From Actinomycetota bacterium (lineage in GTDB: Bacteria; Actinomycetota; Acidimicrobiia; Acidimicrobiales; Ilumatobacteraceae): 40,245 nt of DNA. Below, piece by piece: positions 24,898 through 33,472 of this stretch. The stretch spans positions 1-40,245 of the forward strand of contig CANGIP010000018.1 in the NCBI GenBank assembly GCA_947454105.1, read 5' to 3'. Position numbers and translations under genes: made by a program. Within the stretch, counting starts at the first letter, position 1, and each line of letters starts with the position of its first letter. The notes under the pieces were generated by a model. That model was not told the origin of the DNA. It did no database searches and saw only the letters and a program-made list of their open reading frames with translations.

Positions 24898-25398
24898 TTA
24901 CAACGTCGGCGCAATGCCAATAGTCGGTTGAGCCAAACGCATACTCGCATCAAATCCCGACTCAAATGGAAGCCAGCCGTTGCGATCGGGCCAAACCAAC
25001 TGCAACATCTCACCGACTTTCCCGCGGTTCCATTTCACGCCTGTCGTAAACAAATGCGCATTGGCAACGACATCGACCGTGGAAAACACACAACGCAACT
25101 CGTTGTCGAGCAACCCCACCAGTGCAACATCGCGAGGAATGTCAACTCCCGATGTCACTTGCTCGATGACTAAGTCGATGAGTCCTTTGACAGCAACTGG
25201 TGCCAAACCAAAAATGACGATGTCCGGAAATGAAAAAGACTCATTGAGACCGATGGTGTAGGCATAGCCAGGCGACGGCGGGTCGGATTCGGGCACTGCT
25301 GCGACTGGTTCGAGCGCCCAGCCGTTGGTTTCAATCATCCACTCAATCTTTTCGGCGTGCGGAATCTTGAAATCAGGAAGATCGATGTTTTCTGCCAC
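24898..25398 (-). CDS. DUF4262 domain-containing protein
   Basis: About 166 residues. HAEKIEWMIETNGWALEPV, then PGYAYTIGLNESFSFPDIVIFGL, and RNGWLPFESGFDASMRLAQP near the end match DUF4262, a family common in actinobacteria and of unknown function, recognised by its YTIGL...hPEiiifGl segment. There is no signal peptide. GTG 25398 is preferred because the family begins soon after it; the frame itself runs up to 25434. It is transcribed away from the SURF1 gene, with 58 bases between start codons, and lies directly upstream of the mannosidase. Confidence 0.78.
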   Translation of the reverse strand: MAENIDLPDFKIPHAEKIEWMIETNGWALEPVAAVPESDPPSPGYAYTIGLNESFSFPDIVIFGLAPVAVKGLIDLVIEQVTSGVDIPRDVALVGLLDNELRCVFSTVDVVANAHLFTTGVKWNRGKVGEMLQLVWPDRNGWLPFESGFDASMRLAQPTIGIAPTL

Positions 25399-25442
25399 AC
25401 AAATAGAGTGCCACACCGTCAGCCAGAACGACACACTTGCGA

Positions 25443-25448
25443 TACCGT
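25443..25448 (+). promoter_or_regulatory. -10 box of a leaderless promoter (SURF1 gene)
   Basis: TACCGT ends eight bases before ATG 25457 and no ribosome site is present; the sequence closely resembles the DDAH-gene promoter at 9495 (GAT-TACCGT versus GA-TACCGT). Confidence 0.5.
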
Positions 25449-25456
25449 GAACGGCG

Positions 25457-26185
25457 ATGTATCGATTTCTTTTTCGACCAAAATGGATCGGCTTTCACCT
25501 GCTGTGCGTTTTCGGAGTCGTCTTAATGGTCAATTTGTCGCTGTGGCAGTTTCACCGCTTAGACGCCCGCAAGACGTTTAATAGCGAGGTCAGAGAGCGC
25601 TCGAGCCTGACCGTCGTTGATGTCAGCACACTTGATACGTCAGACCCGTTAGCGGTTGAGTGGCGTCTCGCGGTCGTCAAAGGTACCTACCTCGCCGACG
25701 AGCAGGTTCTCATTCTGAATCGCAGTCAAGGTGGCATAGCCGGAATGAACGTTTTGACTCCGCTGCTACTTGCTGATGGCCGAGCCATCATCATCAACCG
25801 AGGTTTCATTGCTTTAAGCGACACCCCGCCTCCGGCACCAACAGGCACTGTCGAAATCAAGGGAACCTTAAGGGCCAGCGAAGCACACACGACAGGTCAA
25901 GCAACTGAGGCAAGTGGCGAACTCACAGAATTCTTCCGCCTCGATATCAACCGTCTCCAGCAACAAATTGACCCCGAACTCATACCGGTTGCTTTGGTCG
26001 CCGAGCGTTCTCAACCGGCTGATAGTTCGGTGCTTACACCCGTCAGTCCACCAGAACTCAGCGAAGGTCCACACCTTTCATACGCGATCCAATGGTTGAT
26101 TTTCTCAACCGCGGTCATTGTTGGTTGGGTCCTCGCAGTTCGCAAGTCAATTGCTAACCGCGCTCTAACTGCGCCATCCGCCTGA
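25457..26185 (+). CDS. SURF1-family cytochrome oxidase assembly protein
   Basis: 242 residues with the SURF1 plan: a first transmembrane helix ending NLSLWQFHRLDARK, a periplasmic domain with YLADEQVLILNRSQGG, VLTPLLLADGRAIIINRGFI and a second helix after HLSYAIQWLIFSTAV. SURF1 helps insert heme a into subunit I of aa3-type cytochrome c oxidase. Actinobacterial members often stand away from the oxidase genes, as here. The 3' end overlaps the convergent metallo-hydrolase gene by 32 bases. Start ATG 25457 follows a TACCGT box and the first helix begins within ten residues, supporting this start. Confidence 0.88.
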   Translation: MYRFLFRPKWIGFHLLCVFGVVLMVNLSLWQFHRLDARKTFNSEVRERSSLTVVDVSTLDTSDPLAVEWRLAVVKGTYLADEQVLILNRSQGGIAGMNVLTPLLLADGRAIIINRGFIALSDTPPPAPTGTVEIKGTLRASEAHTTGQATEASGELTEFFRLDINRLQQQIDPELIPVALVAERSQPADSSVLTPVSPPELSEGPHLSYAIQWLIFSTAVIVGWVLAVRKSIANRALTAPSA

Positions 26186-27107
26186 ACTGTTCAACGACAT
26201 CGGGGCTTTGGTGACTGACATCAAGTGAGCGATAAGCCGTTTCAACATTCACGCTGATTCGCCCGGCTTCTCCCCAACTGGCAAAGGTTGATCCAGTCAC
26301 CGACATTTCACGAGCGATGTCACGTGCTGCATCAAATGCATCCATTCCCGATTCAAATCTTGCCGTCGCACCTAGTTCGATAAACGACAAATAGTCGCGC
26401 ACTTGAACGATTCCTTGTTTATCAGTGACCGGACCATGTCCAGGAACAACAGTCTCGACGTCCATGCCCAGCATCAGATCGCATGCAGAAATCCAATTTG
26501 AAAGTGGTCCCGCCCACACGATAGGTGTTCCACCAATAAAGAGAACATCACCCGTGTACACAGTGCGCGCATCAGGAACATAGGCAATCACATCACCTTT
26601 GGTATGTGCAGGACCAACCTCAATGAGTTCGATCAGTCGTCCACCTACTTCCACATCAAGACGTGCATCAAAAGTGCGGGTCGGCATTTTCATGTCGATG
26701 TCAGCAAAGTCGAAAGCCCCAAAGAAACTGCGAAACAATTCACCAATCTCGCCTGGCGCGGCATTCAGTGCTGCCAACATCGCCGGGGGCACCTCGGTCA
26801 TTTCATGAGCGGCAGCCGTTGAGGCAATAATTTCGGCACCGTCAACAAGTTGGTTGCCATAACAATGATCGCCATTGGCATGAGTGTTGACAAGTGAACG
26901 AATGGGTGCCGTACGAGTAAACGGTGCAAAGGCGTCCAACATGTGCTGGGTCAGTTTTAAGTCGAACAAAGTGTCGACCAGCAACGATGCTCCGTCTCCC
27001 ACAACAAGACCAGCGTTACTCCAACCCCAACTTCCGTCGGGTTGCACATAAGCCAGGCAACCGTCGGATAGTTCAATCAGTTCAGGAGGCTTCGGCCGAC
27101 CCGTCAT
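26154..27107 (-). CDS. MBL-fold metallo-hydrolase
   Basis: 317 residues with the metallo-beta-lactamase fold: LLVDTLFD (strand), SLVNTHANGDHCYGNQ (metal motif HxNxDH; the second His of the classical HxHxDH is Asn), GPAHTKGDVIAYVP (third His), TGDVLF (bridging Asp) and VVPGHGPV (last His). The HxNxDH variant is found in a branch of the superfamily and may change metal content. Substrate unknown; glyoxalase II- or alkylsulfatase-like activities are possible. The 5' end overlaps the zinc-ribbon gene upstream by 26 bases, so the pair is co-translated. Confidence 0.84.
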   Translation of the reverse strand: MTGRPKPPELIELSDGCLAYVQPDGSWGWSNAGLVVGDGASLLVDTLFDLKLTQHMLDAFAPFTRTAPIRSLVNTHANGDHCYGNQLVDGAEIIASTAAAHEMTEVPPAMLAALNAAPGEIGELFRSFFGAFDFADIDMKMPTRTFDARLDVEVGGRLIELIEVGPAHTKGDVIAYVPDARTVYTGDVLFIGGTPIVWAGPLSNWISACDLMLGMDVETVVPGHGPVTDKQGIVQVRDYLSFIELGATARFESGMDAFDAARDIAREMSVTGSTFASWGEAGRISVNVETAYRSLDVSHQSPDVVEQFRRMAQLERG

Positions 27108-27300
27108 ATTCTTCTACCTTCCCCGTCGGCCCGCACCAGCGACACGACACCGACTCCAAATCGTCGAGGAGAACCTTCTCATCCTCAATCGACAATTCGC
27201 CGCCGGTTGTGTAGTGATAATAAGCCGAGGTTCGCTGCGTGCGGACAACATCAAATCGGGTCAAGTTTCCGCACAGGGTGCAGCGATAACGAGTGGACAT
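27082..27300 (-). CDS. Small zinc-ribbon protein
   Basis: 72 residues from ATG 27300. Two Cys pairs, RCTLCGN near the N-terminus and SCRWCGP near the C-terminus, are about 45 residues apart and should bind one zinc. The middle (YYHYTTGGELSIEDEKVLLDD) is acidic. The longer frame starting at 27429 would run through its own promoter: TACGCT (27312-27307) lies six bases before ATG 27300, so the start is set there. The function is unknown; the family is common in actinobacteria next to metallo-hydrolases and repair genes only as a loose impression. It is divergent from the exonuclease fusion. Confidence 0.7.
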   Translation of the reverse strand: MSTRYRCTLCGNLTRFDVVRTQRTSAYYHYTTGGELSIEDEKVLLDDLESVSCRWCGPTGKVEEYDGSAEAS

Positions 27301-27306
27301 ACTGCG

Positions 27307-27312
27307 AGCGTA
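27307..27312 (-). promoter_or_regulatory. -10 box of a leaderless promoter (zinc-ribbon gene)
   Basis: TACGCT on the minus strand is six bases before ATG 27300, with no ribosome binding site between. Confidence 0.5.
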
Positions 27313-27363
27313 GGGCAACCATCCAAATCCAGAACATTCTGTGGCTTCACTTCTCGTAAAGAC

Positions 27364-27392
27364 TTGACACAGAACATTTGTTCGGAAACACT
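27364..27392 (+). promoter_or_regulatory. Candidate promoter of the exonuclease/GIY-YIG fusion
   Basis: A perfect TTGACA (27364-27369) is followed after 17 bases by AACACT (27387-27392), six bases before GTG 27399. The -10 is imperfect at its first base, but the -35 and both spacings fit and the geometry agrees with the leaderless starts elsewhere in the window. Confidence 0.5.
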
Positions 27393-27398
27393 CTGAAG

Positions 27399-29096
27399 GT
27401 GCAGAAATCATTTGACGATATGGGGACACCGCTCAGCGATGTCACTTTTTGCGTCATCGACTTTGAAACGACCGGTGGTTCGGCCGAACACGACCGCATT
27501 ACCGAAATCGGTGCAGCCAAATATCTCGGCGGCGAATGTATCGGTACGTTTCAGACGCTCGTGAACCCAGGGTGCTCCATCCCGCCATTCATCACGATCC
27601 TTACTGGCATCACCGAAGCAATGATCATGCCCGCTCCTCGTATTGAATCGTTACTGGGTACTCTCACCCATTTCATCGGCGACTCCGTCATCGTTGCGCA
27701 CAATGCGCGCTTCGATGTTGGCTTCTTAAATGCAGCCCTCATTCGCGACGATCGAGATCCGCTCACCAACAAAGTGATCGACACCGTGCCTCTCGCCCGC
27801 CGCCTTGTTCGTGATGAAGTCACCGATTGCAAACTGGGCACGTTGTCGGCTCACTTCCGTTTTGCCCACCAACCAAGTCACCGCGCCCTTGACGACGTTT
27901 TAGCAACCGGTGACCTGCTTCACCTTCTGATTGAGCGCGCCGCAGGTTTCGGAGTTCTTGGACTCGACGACTTAATCGCGCTTCCCAAGCTTGGAACACA
28001 TCCCCAAGCCGCCAAACTTCGTCTCACCGAAGATTTACCCCGTTCACCAGGCGTGTACATCTTCTCCGACGTTGCGGGACGTCTTTTGTATGTCGGCAAG
28101 GCCACGAATTTACGTCAACGGGTTCGTAGCTATTTCAGTACTTCTGAAACTCGCCGCAAAGTTGGACCAATGTTGCGCCAAGTTCATGGAGTTGACTACA
28201 TCGCAACTCCCGACGCGCTCACCGCCGAAGTACTTGAAATGCGCCTTATTCAACGATTACTACCGCAATACAACAAGGCCGGAACTACGAGTGACAAATA
28301 CTGCTACGTGCGTCTGACTGTTGAAGAAGAGTGGCCTCGCCTTGTTATCACGAAAAATCCCGCCAAAAAGGGCTTACATATCGGACCACTCACAAGTCGT
28401 ACTGCCGCACGACTTGTTGTTGAAGCAATTGAGTCGGTGGTTCCACTTCGACGGTGCACAGTTCGCATGGGCCGCAATTACGCCGCACCATCGGATGCGC
28501 CCGTGTGCTCAGCCGCACAATTGGGCGTCGCATTGTGCCCGTGTTCAGGAACCGCAAGCCCTGATGAATACGCAGCAATCGTTTCTTTCATCACGCATTC
28601 GTTAACTGACTCACCCTCTGCTCTCTTCGCGCGCCTCCACGAACGAATCACATCACTGGCCGCCGCTCAAAGGTTTGAAGAAGCCGCCGACATGCGCGAC
28701 CGCACGCAGGCATTAGTACTTGCACTTAACCGCCAACGCCGATGCGACCAATTGAGGTCTGCAGGATCAGTGAGCATTCGCTCTGGTGACATTCATTACG
28801 ACATCGAGTCAGGTGTCCTGGTCAATACCCGCCGCGAAGATCAACTCTTTAGCCCGATTACGGCACATCGCAGCAAGGTCCTTCAGGGAGTTGTTGACTT
28901 TCTGCATCCACATCAGCCAGAAGCGCTTGAAAGCGGACCACTTGACCGTCAAATCTTTGACGAAGTGATGTGCATCGCTCGCTTTTTAGATGATGAAGCA
29001 ACGCATCCGGTGCTCGAAGACTGCAGTGGCCATTGGGCATCTCCCGTTCAAGCAGTTCCCGAACTTCGCCGACTTGATTTTCATCGGGCTGCCTAG
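27399..29096 (+). CDS. DEDDh exonuclease fused to UvrC-like GIY-YIG nuclease domain
   Basis: About 565 residues. Residues about 10-180 form a DnaQ-type 3'-5' exonuclease: VIDFETTG, AHNARFDVGF and HRALDD give the DEDDh ligands. About 210-300 is a UvrC-like GIY-YIG nuclease (PGVYIFSDVAGRLLYVGKATNLRQRVRSYF, cut for length), then a UVR-type helical pair (RFEEAADMRDRTQAL, about 430-445). UvrC's RNase-H-like C-terminal nuclease is absent. The fused architecture is known in actinobacteria, including mycobacteria, as a DEDD exonuclease-domain protein implicated in DNA repair or proofreading. GTG 27399 is preferred on promoter geometry; ATG 27420 is possible. It stops five bases before the convergent thrB stop. 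Confidence 0.86.
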   Translation: MQKSFDDMGTPLSDVTFCVIDFETTGGSAEHDRITEIGAAKYLGGECIGTFQTLVNPGCSIPPFITILTGITEAMIMPAPRIESLLGTLTHFIGDSVIVAHNARFDVGFLNAALIRDDRDPLTNKVIDTVPLARRLVRDEVTDCKLGTLSAHFRFAHQPSHRALDDVLATGDLLHLLIERAAGFGVLGLDDLIALPKLGTHPQAAKLRLTEDLPRSPGVYIFSDVAGRLLYVGKATNLRQRVRSYFSTSETRRKVGPMLRQVHGVDYIATPDALTAEVLEMRLIQRLLPQYNKAGTTSDKYCYVRLTVEEEWPRLVITKNPAKKGLHIGPLTSRTAARLVVEAIESVVPLRRCTVRMGRNYAAPSDAPVCSAAQLGVALCPCSGTASPDEYAAIVSFITHSLTDSPSALFARLHERITSLAAAQRFEEAADMRDRTQALVLALNRQRRCDQLRSAGSVSIRSGDIHYDIESGVLVNTRREDQLFSPITAHRSKVLQGVVDFLHPHQPEALESGPLDRQIFDEVMCIARFLDDEATHPVLEDCSGHWASPVQAVPELRRLDFHRAA

Positions 29097-29100
29097 ATCT

Positions 29101-29967
29101 TTAGACAGTGAAGCTGCGCAGTCCGAGACGATCAATACTGAGTACTTTCGCGTGTCCGTCTGGAAACTCTTGACTCAACAACTCAGCCATGGTCTCGGCA
29201 CCAGATTGCTCAACAAATGCCGCAATTGTGGGACCAGATCCTGACAGCCACGATGAGATTGCTCCAAGTTCACTCATGCGGTTCATGACTTCGCGACACT
29301 GCGGCGTTTCATCGAGCCTTTGGTCTTGGTGCAAACGGTCGGTCATCGAAGTTCTCAATAATTCAAGATCGCCGGTTGTTAATGCGATCACCATCTGCGT
29401 TGAACGGGCAATGTTAAAGACTGCATCGGCTCGATCAATGTTTGCTGGCAGAGTTGAACGACTTGATGCAGTTGATGTTTGAAAAAATGGAACCCATGCA
29501 ACGACACGAATGCCATCGAGAACTTCAGCCGCTACTGGCACCGCCACTGTTGATTGATGTGAAGCACTAACGATTCCGCCCATCACACTCGCGGCAACAT
29601 TGTCAAAATGCCCTTCGAGCTCACCGGCAATATTGATGATGTCGTCGCGGTTTTGAGCAATAAAGAGCGGAAGATCCTTTTCAGAGACCCCAGCTTTTTG
29701 CGCGAGCCCAAGACAGACACCACCGACACGAACCGCTCCCGAGAAACCTAAACCCCGTCCTGACGGAATAGGAGAATCGACCCACAGCGCACCTTGACCA
29801 CCAGCTCGCACAAAAGCTTGCATCGCCGGGCGACCATCACTCACGGCCTCGCTGTCACCAATCGGACACTGAGCAACAGTGGCGTACAGCGTTAATGCCA
29901 TTCCCAAAACATCGAACCCCGGTCCGAGGTTGGCTGAGGTTGCAGGAACTTGCACAGCCAAATTCAT
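29101..29967 (-). CDS. thrB: Homoserine kinase
   Basis: 288 residues of the GHMP kinase superfamily. ATSANLGPGFDVLGMAL (about 9-25) is the substrate-binding start, IPSGRGLGFSGAVRVGG (about 67-83) is the ATP loop in a variant of PxxxGLGSSAA, and WLSGSGPTIAAF is the C-terminal Gly-rich loop. The enzyme phosphorylates L-homoserine on the way to threonine. It lies 20 bases downstream of trpD in the same direction and is likely co-transcribed, although the two pathways differ. The usual thrA/thrC partners are not present in the window. The ATP loop reads FSGA where most homologues have SSAA, a substitution I note but cannot weigh. Confidence 0.87.
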   Translation of the reverse strand: MNLAVQVPATSANLGPGFDVLGMALTLYATVAQCPIGDSEAVSDGRPAMQAFVRAGGQGALWVDSPIPSGRGLGFSGAVRVGGVCLGLAQKAGVSEKDLPLFIAQNRDDIINIAGELEGHFDNVAASVMGGIVSASHQSTVAVPVAAEVLDGIRVVAWVPFFQTSTASSRSTLPANIDRADAVFNIARSTQMVIALTTGDLELLRTSMTDRLHQDQRLDETPQCREVMNRMSELGAISSWLSGSGPTIAAFVEQSGAETMAELLSQEFPDGHAKVLSIDRLGLRSFTV

Positions 29968-29987
29968 TGCTGCACAGCCAGAAGTTT

Positions 29988-31073
29988 CTAAGCGCCAAAT
30001 TCGGCGAGGGCAGCTTGCGATTCGTTAATGAGTTTTGTCAGTGTTTCGTTGGCGCGACCCGAATCAATTGATTCAGCAGCCATAGCGACGCCTTCTTCAA
30101 GTGAACTTGCAACATCGGCGACAACCAAACCTGCACCAGCGTTCAGTACGACGATGTTGCGATGAGCACCTTGTTCGCCACTCATGACTCGGCGTACAAC
30201 ATCGGCGTTAAATGCCGGTGTGCCGCCAGTCAACTCTTCAGAAATTGCGGGAGCCAATCCCAATGACACGGGATCAACAGAGAACGTTCGTACTTGTCCA
30301 CCACGCAGTTCTAAAACAGTGGAAGGTCCAGTGGTCGTGAGTTCATCAAGCCCGCCGCCATGCACGACCCATGATGACTTTGAACCATGAAGTCGCAGCG
30401 AGGCCAACATTCGCTCGGCAACCATTGGATTTGCCACACCGATTAATTGTCGCTTCACGCGACCAGGGTTGGCCATCGGTCCGAGCAAGTTAAAAACTGT
30501 GGGCACACCAATTTCGCGACGCGATGGTGCAGCAAAACGAAATGCCGGGTGGTAACGCGCGGCCAGACAAAACCCCATGCCAGCGCGCTCAACACATCGC
30601 TTCACACCTTCTGGCGACAACTCAACGGCAACACCTAATGCTTCAAGTACATCGGCAGTTCCACATTGCGACGAAGCAGCACGAGCGCCGTGTTTACACA
30701 CCGGCACACCTGCACCGGCAACAACAATGGCCGACATCGTGCTGACATTGATTGAATGACTCCGATCGCCACCGGTACCCACGATGTCAATCGCTCGCTC
30801 ACGAGTCGCATCATCAAGAGGAACCAAAGTAGCCGCTTCAAGAACCGCGTCAAGTAAACCTGAAAGTTCTTCAGGTGTTTCACCTTTGGCGCGAAGCGCA
30901 ACAACAAATCCGATGAGTTGAGCTGGTGTCGCCGAGCCCGACAAAATATTGGTCATCGCCGCACGGGCATGGGCTGCATCAAGGTCTTGACGATCAAGCA
31001 GCGACGAGATCAATTCGGGCCATCCACCTATTGATTCAAGGGTGGTCTCAGAAGTCTGGGGTGCCTCGGCCAT
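29988..31073 (-). CDS. trpD: Anthranilate phosphoribosyltransferase
   Basis: 361 residues with the TrpD plan: an N-terminal helical domain (LDAAHARAAMTNILSGSATPAQ, cut for length), the PRPP loop DIVGTGGDRSHSINVST (GTGGD at 99-103), CKHGARAASSQCGTADVLEALG and FNLLGPMANPGRVKRQLIGV. It transfers the phosphoribosyl group of PRPP to anthranilate in tryptophan synthesis. The rest of the trp pathway is elsewhere. ATG 31073 is set by a TAGCCT box seven bases upstream. KHGAR replaces the more common KHGNR, a change seen at the anthranilate-side loop. Confidence 0.93.
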   Translation of the reverse strand: MAEAPQTSETTLESIGGWPELISSLLDRQDLDAAHARAAMTNILSGSATPAQLIGFVVALRAKGETPEELSGLLDAVLEAATLVPLDDATRERAIDIVGTGGDRSHSINVSTMSAIVVAGAGVPVCKHGARAASSQCGTADVLEALGVAVELSPEGVKRCVERAGMGFCLAARYHPAFRFAAPSRREIGVPTVFNLLGPMANPGRVKRQLIGVANPMVAERMLASLRLHGSKSSWVVHGGGLDELTTTGPSTVLELRGGQVRTFSVDPVSLGLAPAISEELTGGTPAFNADVVRRVMSGEQGAHRNIVVLNAGAGLVVADVASSLEEGVAMAAESIDSGRANETLTKLINESQAALAEFGA

Positions 31074-31080
31074 GCGTTTG

Positions 31081-31086
31081 AGGCTA
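31081..31086 (-). promoter_or_regulatory. -10 box of a leaderless promoter (trpD-thrB)
   Basis: TAGCCT on the minus strand is seven bases before ATG 31073; no ribosome site is present. Confidence 0.6.
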
Positions 31087-31112
31087 GCGAGATGTACTCG
31101 TGAGTACGACGG

Positions 31113-31343
31113 TCAGGCAATGCGCCGACGCTGGCGAATGAGACGTCGTCGTTCACGTTCGGTGGTTCCGCCCCACACACCAACTTTTTCTCGACTTGCT
31201 AACGCATGCTCTAAACACGAGATACGTACATCGCACCCGTGGCAGACCATTTTTGCAACATCAGCCTGATCTTCGGTTTCTGGAAAGAACATTTCTGGGT
31301 CAAGACCCCGACACGCTCCCAGCGACCGCCATATGACTTCCAT
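31113..31343 (-). CDS. WhiB-family iron-sulfur transcriptional regulator
   Basis: 76 residues. Four Cys (11, 34, 37, 43) in the arrangement C-x22-CxxC-x5-C bind a [4Fe-4S] cluster, GVWGG (about 55-59) is the invariant turn, and the Arg-rich tail (TERERRRLIRQRRRIA) contacts DNA. WhiB proteins are confined to actinobacteria and their phages and respond to redox, nitric oxide or oxygen while bound to the primary sigma factor. ATG 31343 follows GGGGGAA four bases upstream; the frame extends to 31403 without support. It lies between trpD and the peroxide module and has its own promoter at 31400-31428. Confidence 0.93.
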   Translation of the reverse strand: MEVIWRSLGACRGLDPEMFFPETEDQADVAKMVCHGCDVRISCLEHALASREKVGVWGGTTERERRRLIRQRRRIA

Positions 31344-31399
31344 TGGATTCCCCCAAGTGACATCGTTCCGATCATGGCAACGACTTCTCTTAAAGCGAG

Positions 31400-31428
31400 A
31401 CAATAGAAGGCTCTTGTACGTTTGTGAA
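31400..31428 (-). promoter_or_regulatory. Promoter of the WhiB gene
   Basis: On the minus strand TTCACA (31428-31423) and TATTGT (31405-31400) are 17 bases apart, placing the transcript start near 31393 and leaving a leader of about 50 bases before ATG 31343. Unlike many neighbours this gene has a leader and a clear ribosome site. Confidence 0.6.
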
Positions 31429-31448
31429 TAGGCAAGTTCAAATATCGC

Positions 31449-31487
31449 TCTGACCTGCCCTAATTGGGCGAAAAAGTATGGTCAGTG
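31449..31487 (-). repeat. Nested inverted repeat between DUF3501 and whiB
   Basis: On the minus strand CTGACC ... GGTCAG encloses GCCC-AATTA-GGGC. It starts in the last codons of the DUF3501 gene and lies between its end and the whiB promoter. It could end the upstream transcript, but there is no T-run after it; the run of Ts is inside the outer arms. Confidence 0.35.
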
Positions 31488-32084
31488 ACGCAAGTCGTTG
31501 AGGAATTCAGCCAAGTTGGCCGACGACAAGGCAATCTCTTCCAAATAGTCGGGGTGTGTACAGGCCAGTACTGCCCCACCTTGCGCCAACCCTTCAATAT
31601 CGTCTGACGAGAAGGCGAACTGCAGATAATGCACTGCTGCAGTGACGTAATCACGGGTCAATTGGCTTTCATGTTGAGCTTCGGTGATTGCCGCAACTTC
31701 ACGACCATCAGCCAAACGGAAAACGATTGAGCTCTCGATGCCCACCAATTTTGGCAGCCACTCTTGCATTTGTTCTTCACTCGTCAATTCAATGAACAAC
31801 GTGGCGCACAACTGGCCAGGTTCAGGAATCATCGGATTGTAAATGTCGATCTCGCCTTGAATTTCTTCGTCGGTGGAAAGACGTTCAACACGCGCCATCT
31901 CTTGGATCTGATAACGAATCGTGTCGCGATTTTCAAACATCACTGAAACGATCGTGCCAAGCGACAAGCGACGACGCTCTTTGAGTGCAATCACTCGATT
32001 TTTAAATTCAGGTCGCTCACGTTCGTAGGCGCGAACATCAGCGATATCTGACAATGAGAGTTTGCGGGGGGTCAATGTGTTCAT
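31482..32084 (-). CDS. DUF3501 family protein
   Basis: 200 residues. It begins LTPRKLSLSDIADVRAYERERPEFK and has VMFENRDTIRYQIQEMARVE, the segment that typifies DUF3501, followed by EIDIYNPMIPEPGQLCATLFIEL. The second half contains VHYLQFAF. No function has been established and no catalytic motif is obvious. In many bacteria this family sits next to a rubrerythrin and a CCG-domain iron-sulfur protein, and here it is the last gene of exactly that set, 20 bases after the iron-sulfur gene. It is probably a partner of that protein in peroxide detoxification. Confidence 0.83.
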   Translation of the reverse strand: MNTLTPRKLSLSDIADVRAYERERPEFKNRVIALKERRRLSLGTIVSVMFENRDTIRYQIQEMARVERLSTDEEIQGEIDIYNPMIPEPGQLCATLFIELTSEEQMQEWLPKLVGIESSIVFRLADGREVAAITEAQHESQLTRDYVTAAVHYLQFAFSSDDIEGLAQGGAVLACTHPDYLEEIALSSANLAEFLNDLRH

Positions 32085-32104
32085 GACATTCTCCAGTTTT
32101 AGAA

Positions 32105-33421
32105 TTACTTCAGGGGTTGTTCTTCTGGAATTCCGTACGCTCGCGCCACCAATTGAATGGGGTGCAATGACACGCGCCCGGTTTGTTCGTTAATTGCTCC
32201 GTTGGCTAAGTGACAATCACCAGTGACGACATCGCTATCTGCCTTGATGATTTCGGCACCAAGTTTTTGACCAATCGGAATGGAGAGTTCGGCATTTTCG
32301 GCACGAAGTCCCCACATGCCGTCGATACCCGAGCACTGTTGAACAAGCTTGATTTTTGCGCCCGTGAGCTTCATCAGGTCACGGCTCTTCAAACCTATAT
32401 TTTGTGCACGCAAGTGACACGGAGTGTGATACGTAATGGACTCGGGAACATCACCATTGAATTCAGTATCTAATGCGGTGCCATCGGCCTTGTGAATCTT
32501 CATCAGGTACTCACTGGCGTCGTATGTATGAGCCGCAACCAATTCGGCGTCAGGGCCACCGACATAGTCGAGGTAATCCTTCTTCAAGACATAACCACAC
32601 GTCGGTTGTGGAACGACAATGTCGTTGCCCTTACGCACAGTGTTCGCGAGCGCCTTCACGTTCTTCTCAGCGATCTTGGTGAAATTTTCAATGTCACCAC
32701 TGTGCAAGAAGGGTGCGCCACAACACTGAGTTGTGTCGGCCAACGAACATTCAATGCCGTTACGTTCGTACACCTTGATGAGATCGTGACCGACTTCGGG
32801 AGCCTGGTACTCAACAAGACATGTTGGGAAAAGTGCAACGCGTCCCTGACGCTTACCGATCTTCAATTTCGGACGGCGGTTAAACCAAGTCGTGAAACGT
32901 TGTTTCGCAAACGGCGGCAACACTCGTTCACTTGAAACACCAGAAGTCACTTCAATGGCTTTACGCACCAGAGAACCAGGCTTTGCGCCCATCATCTTGT
33001 TGATCAAGGGTGAGGTTTTCGTAGCGACTTTGCCAAGTAGGTCGGTGCGACCCATCACATTGGTTGTGACCTTGTCACGTAGTGACACTTGGTCGTTGGT
33101 GTGGCGCATCGCATCAGCGCGCAGAATCAAACGCGGGAAGTCAAGTTCCCATTCGCTTTGCCCAGGAATATAGGGGCAGTTGACATAACACAATTTGCAT
33201 TGGAAACATTCGTCAATGACTTGGTCTTGTTGCGCTGGCGTCAAACGGCCAGCATCTTGGTCTTCGTGTTGATCAATGAAATCAAAAAGAGTAGGAAACG
33301 ATGTGCAGAACTTGAAGCACAGTCGACAACCGTGACATAGGTCGTACACACGAGTGAGTTCGTCGCGTACGTCTTTCTCATCGAGATACTTCGGATGCTT
33401 GGGATCGTAAGTAATCGTCAT
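32105..33421 (-). CDS. GlpC/HdrD-like iron-sulfur protein: two [4Fe-4S] ferredoxin sites plus CCG domains
   Basis: 438 residues. Two classical cluster motifs, CHGCRLCFKFC (Cys29, 32, 35, 39) and CFQCKLCYVNCPY (Cys72, 75, 78, 82), form a two-cluster ferredoxin domain. The C-terminal half has CCG-type segments: PTCLVEY ... CCGAPFLHSG and HTPCHLRAQN ... CSGIDGMWG. The second motif is CSG instead of CCG. Such proteins pass electrons between quinone, flavin or thiol partners (GlpC, HdrD). No flavin subunit is adjacent. Its position between a rubredoxin-less rubrerythrin and a DUF3501 gene suggests it is the electron donor route to rubrerythrin. ATG 33421 is preceded by GGGAG-like bases. Confidence 0.88.
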   Translation of the reverse strand: MTITYDPKHPKYLDEKDVRDELTRVYDLCHGCRLCFKFCTSFPTLFDFIDQHEDQDAGRLTPAQQDQVIDECFQCKLCYVNCPYIPGQSEWELDFPRLILRADAMRHTNDQVSLRDKVTTNVMGRTDLLGKVATKTSPLINKMMGAKPGSLVRKAIEVTSGVSSERVLPPFAKQRFTTWFNRRPKLKIGKRQGRVALFPTCLVEYQAPEVGHDLIKVYERNGIECSLADTTQCCGAPFLHSGDIENFTKIAEKNVKALANTVRKGNDIVVPQPTCGYVLKKDYLDYVGGPDAELVAAHTYDASEYLMKIHKADGTALDTEFNGDVPESITYHTPCHLRAQNIGLKSRDLMKLTGAKIKLVQQCSGIDGMWGLRAENAELSIPIGQKLGAEIIKADSDVVTGDCHLANGAINEQTGRVSLHPIQLVARAYGIPEEQPLK

Positions 33422-33472
33422 AGGGAGATCTCATTCGTGTTGATTTATCTGCAAAGGACTGACATGAACTTT

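Noticed and set aside
31113..31343. Specific WhiB subtype assignment (WhiB1-7)
   Set aside because: The four Cys and GVWGG turn prove the family, but the protein is too short and common to choose a subtype by eye.
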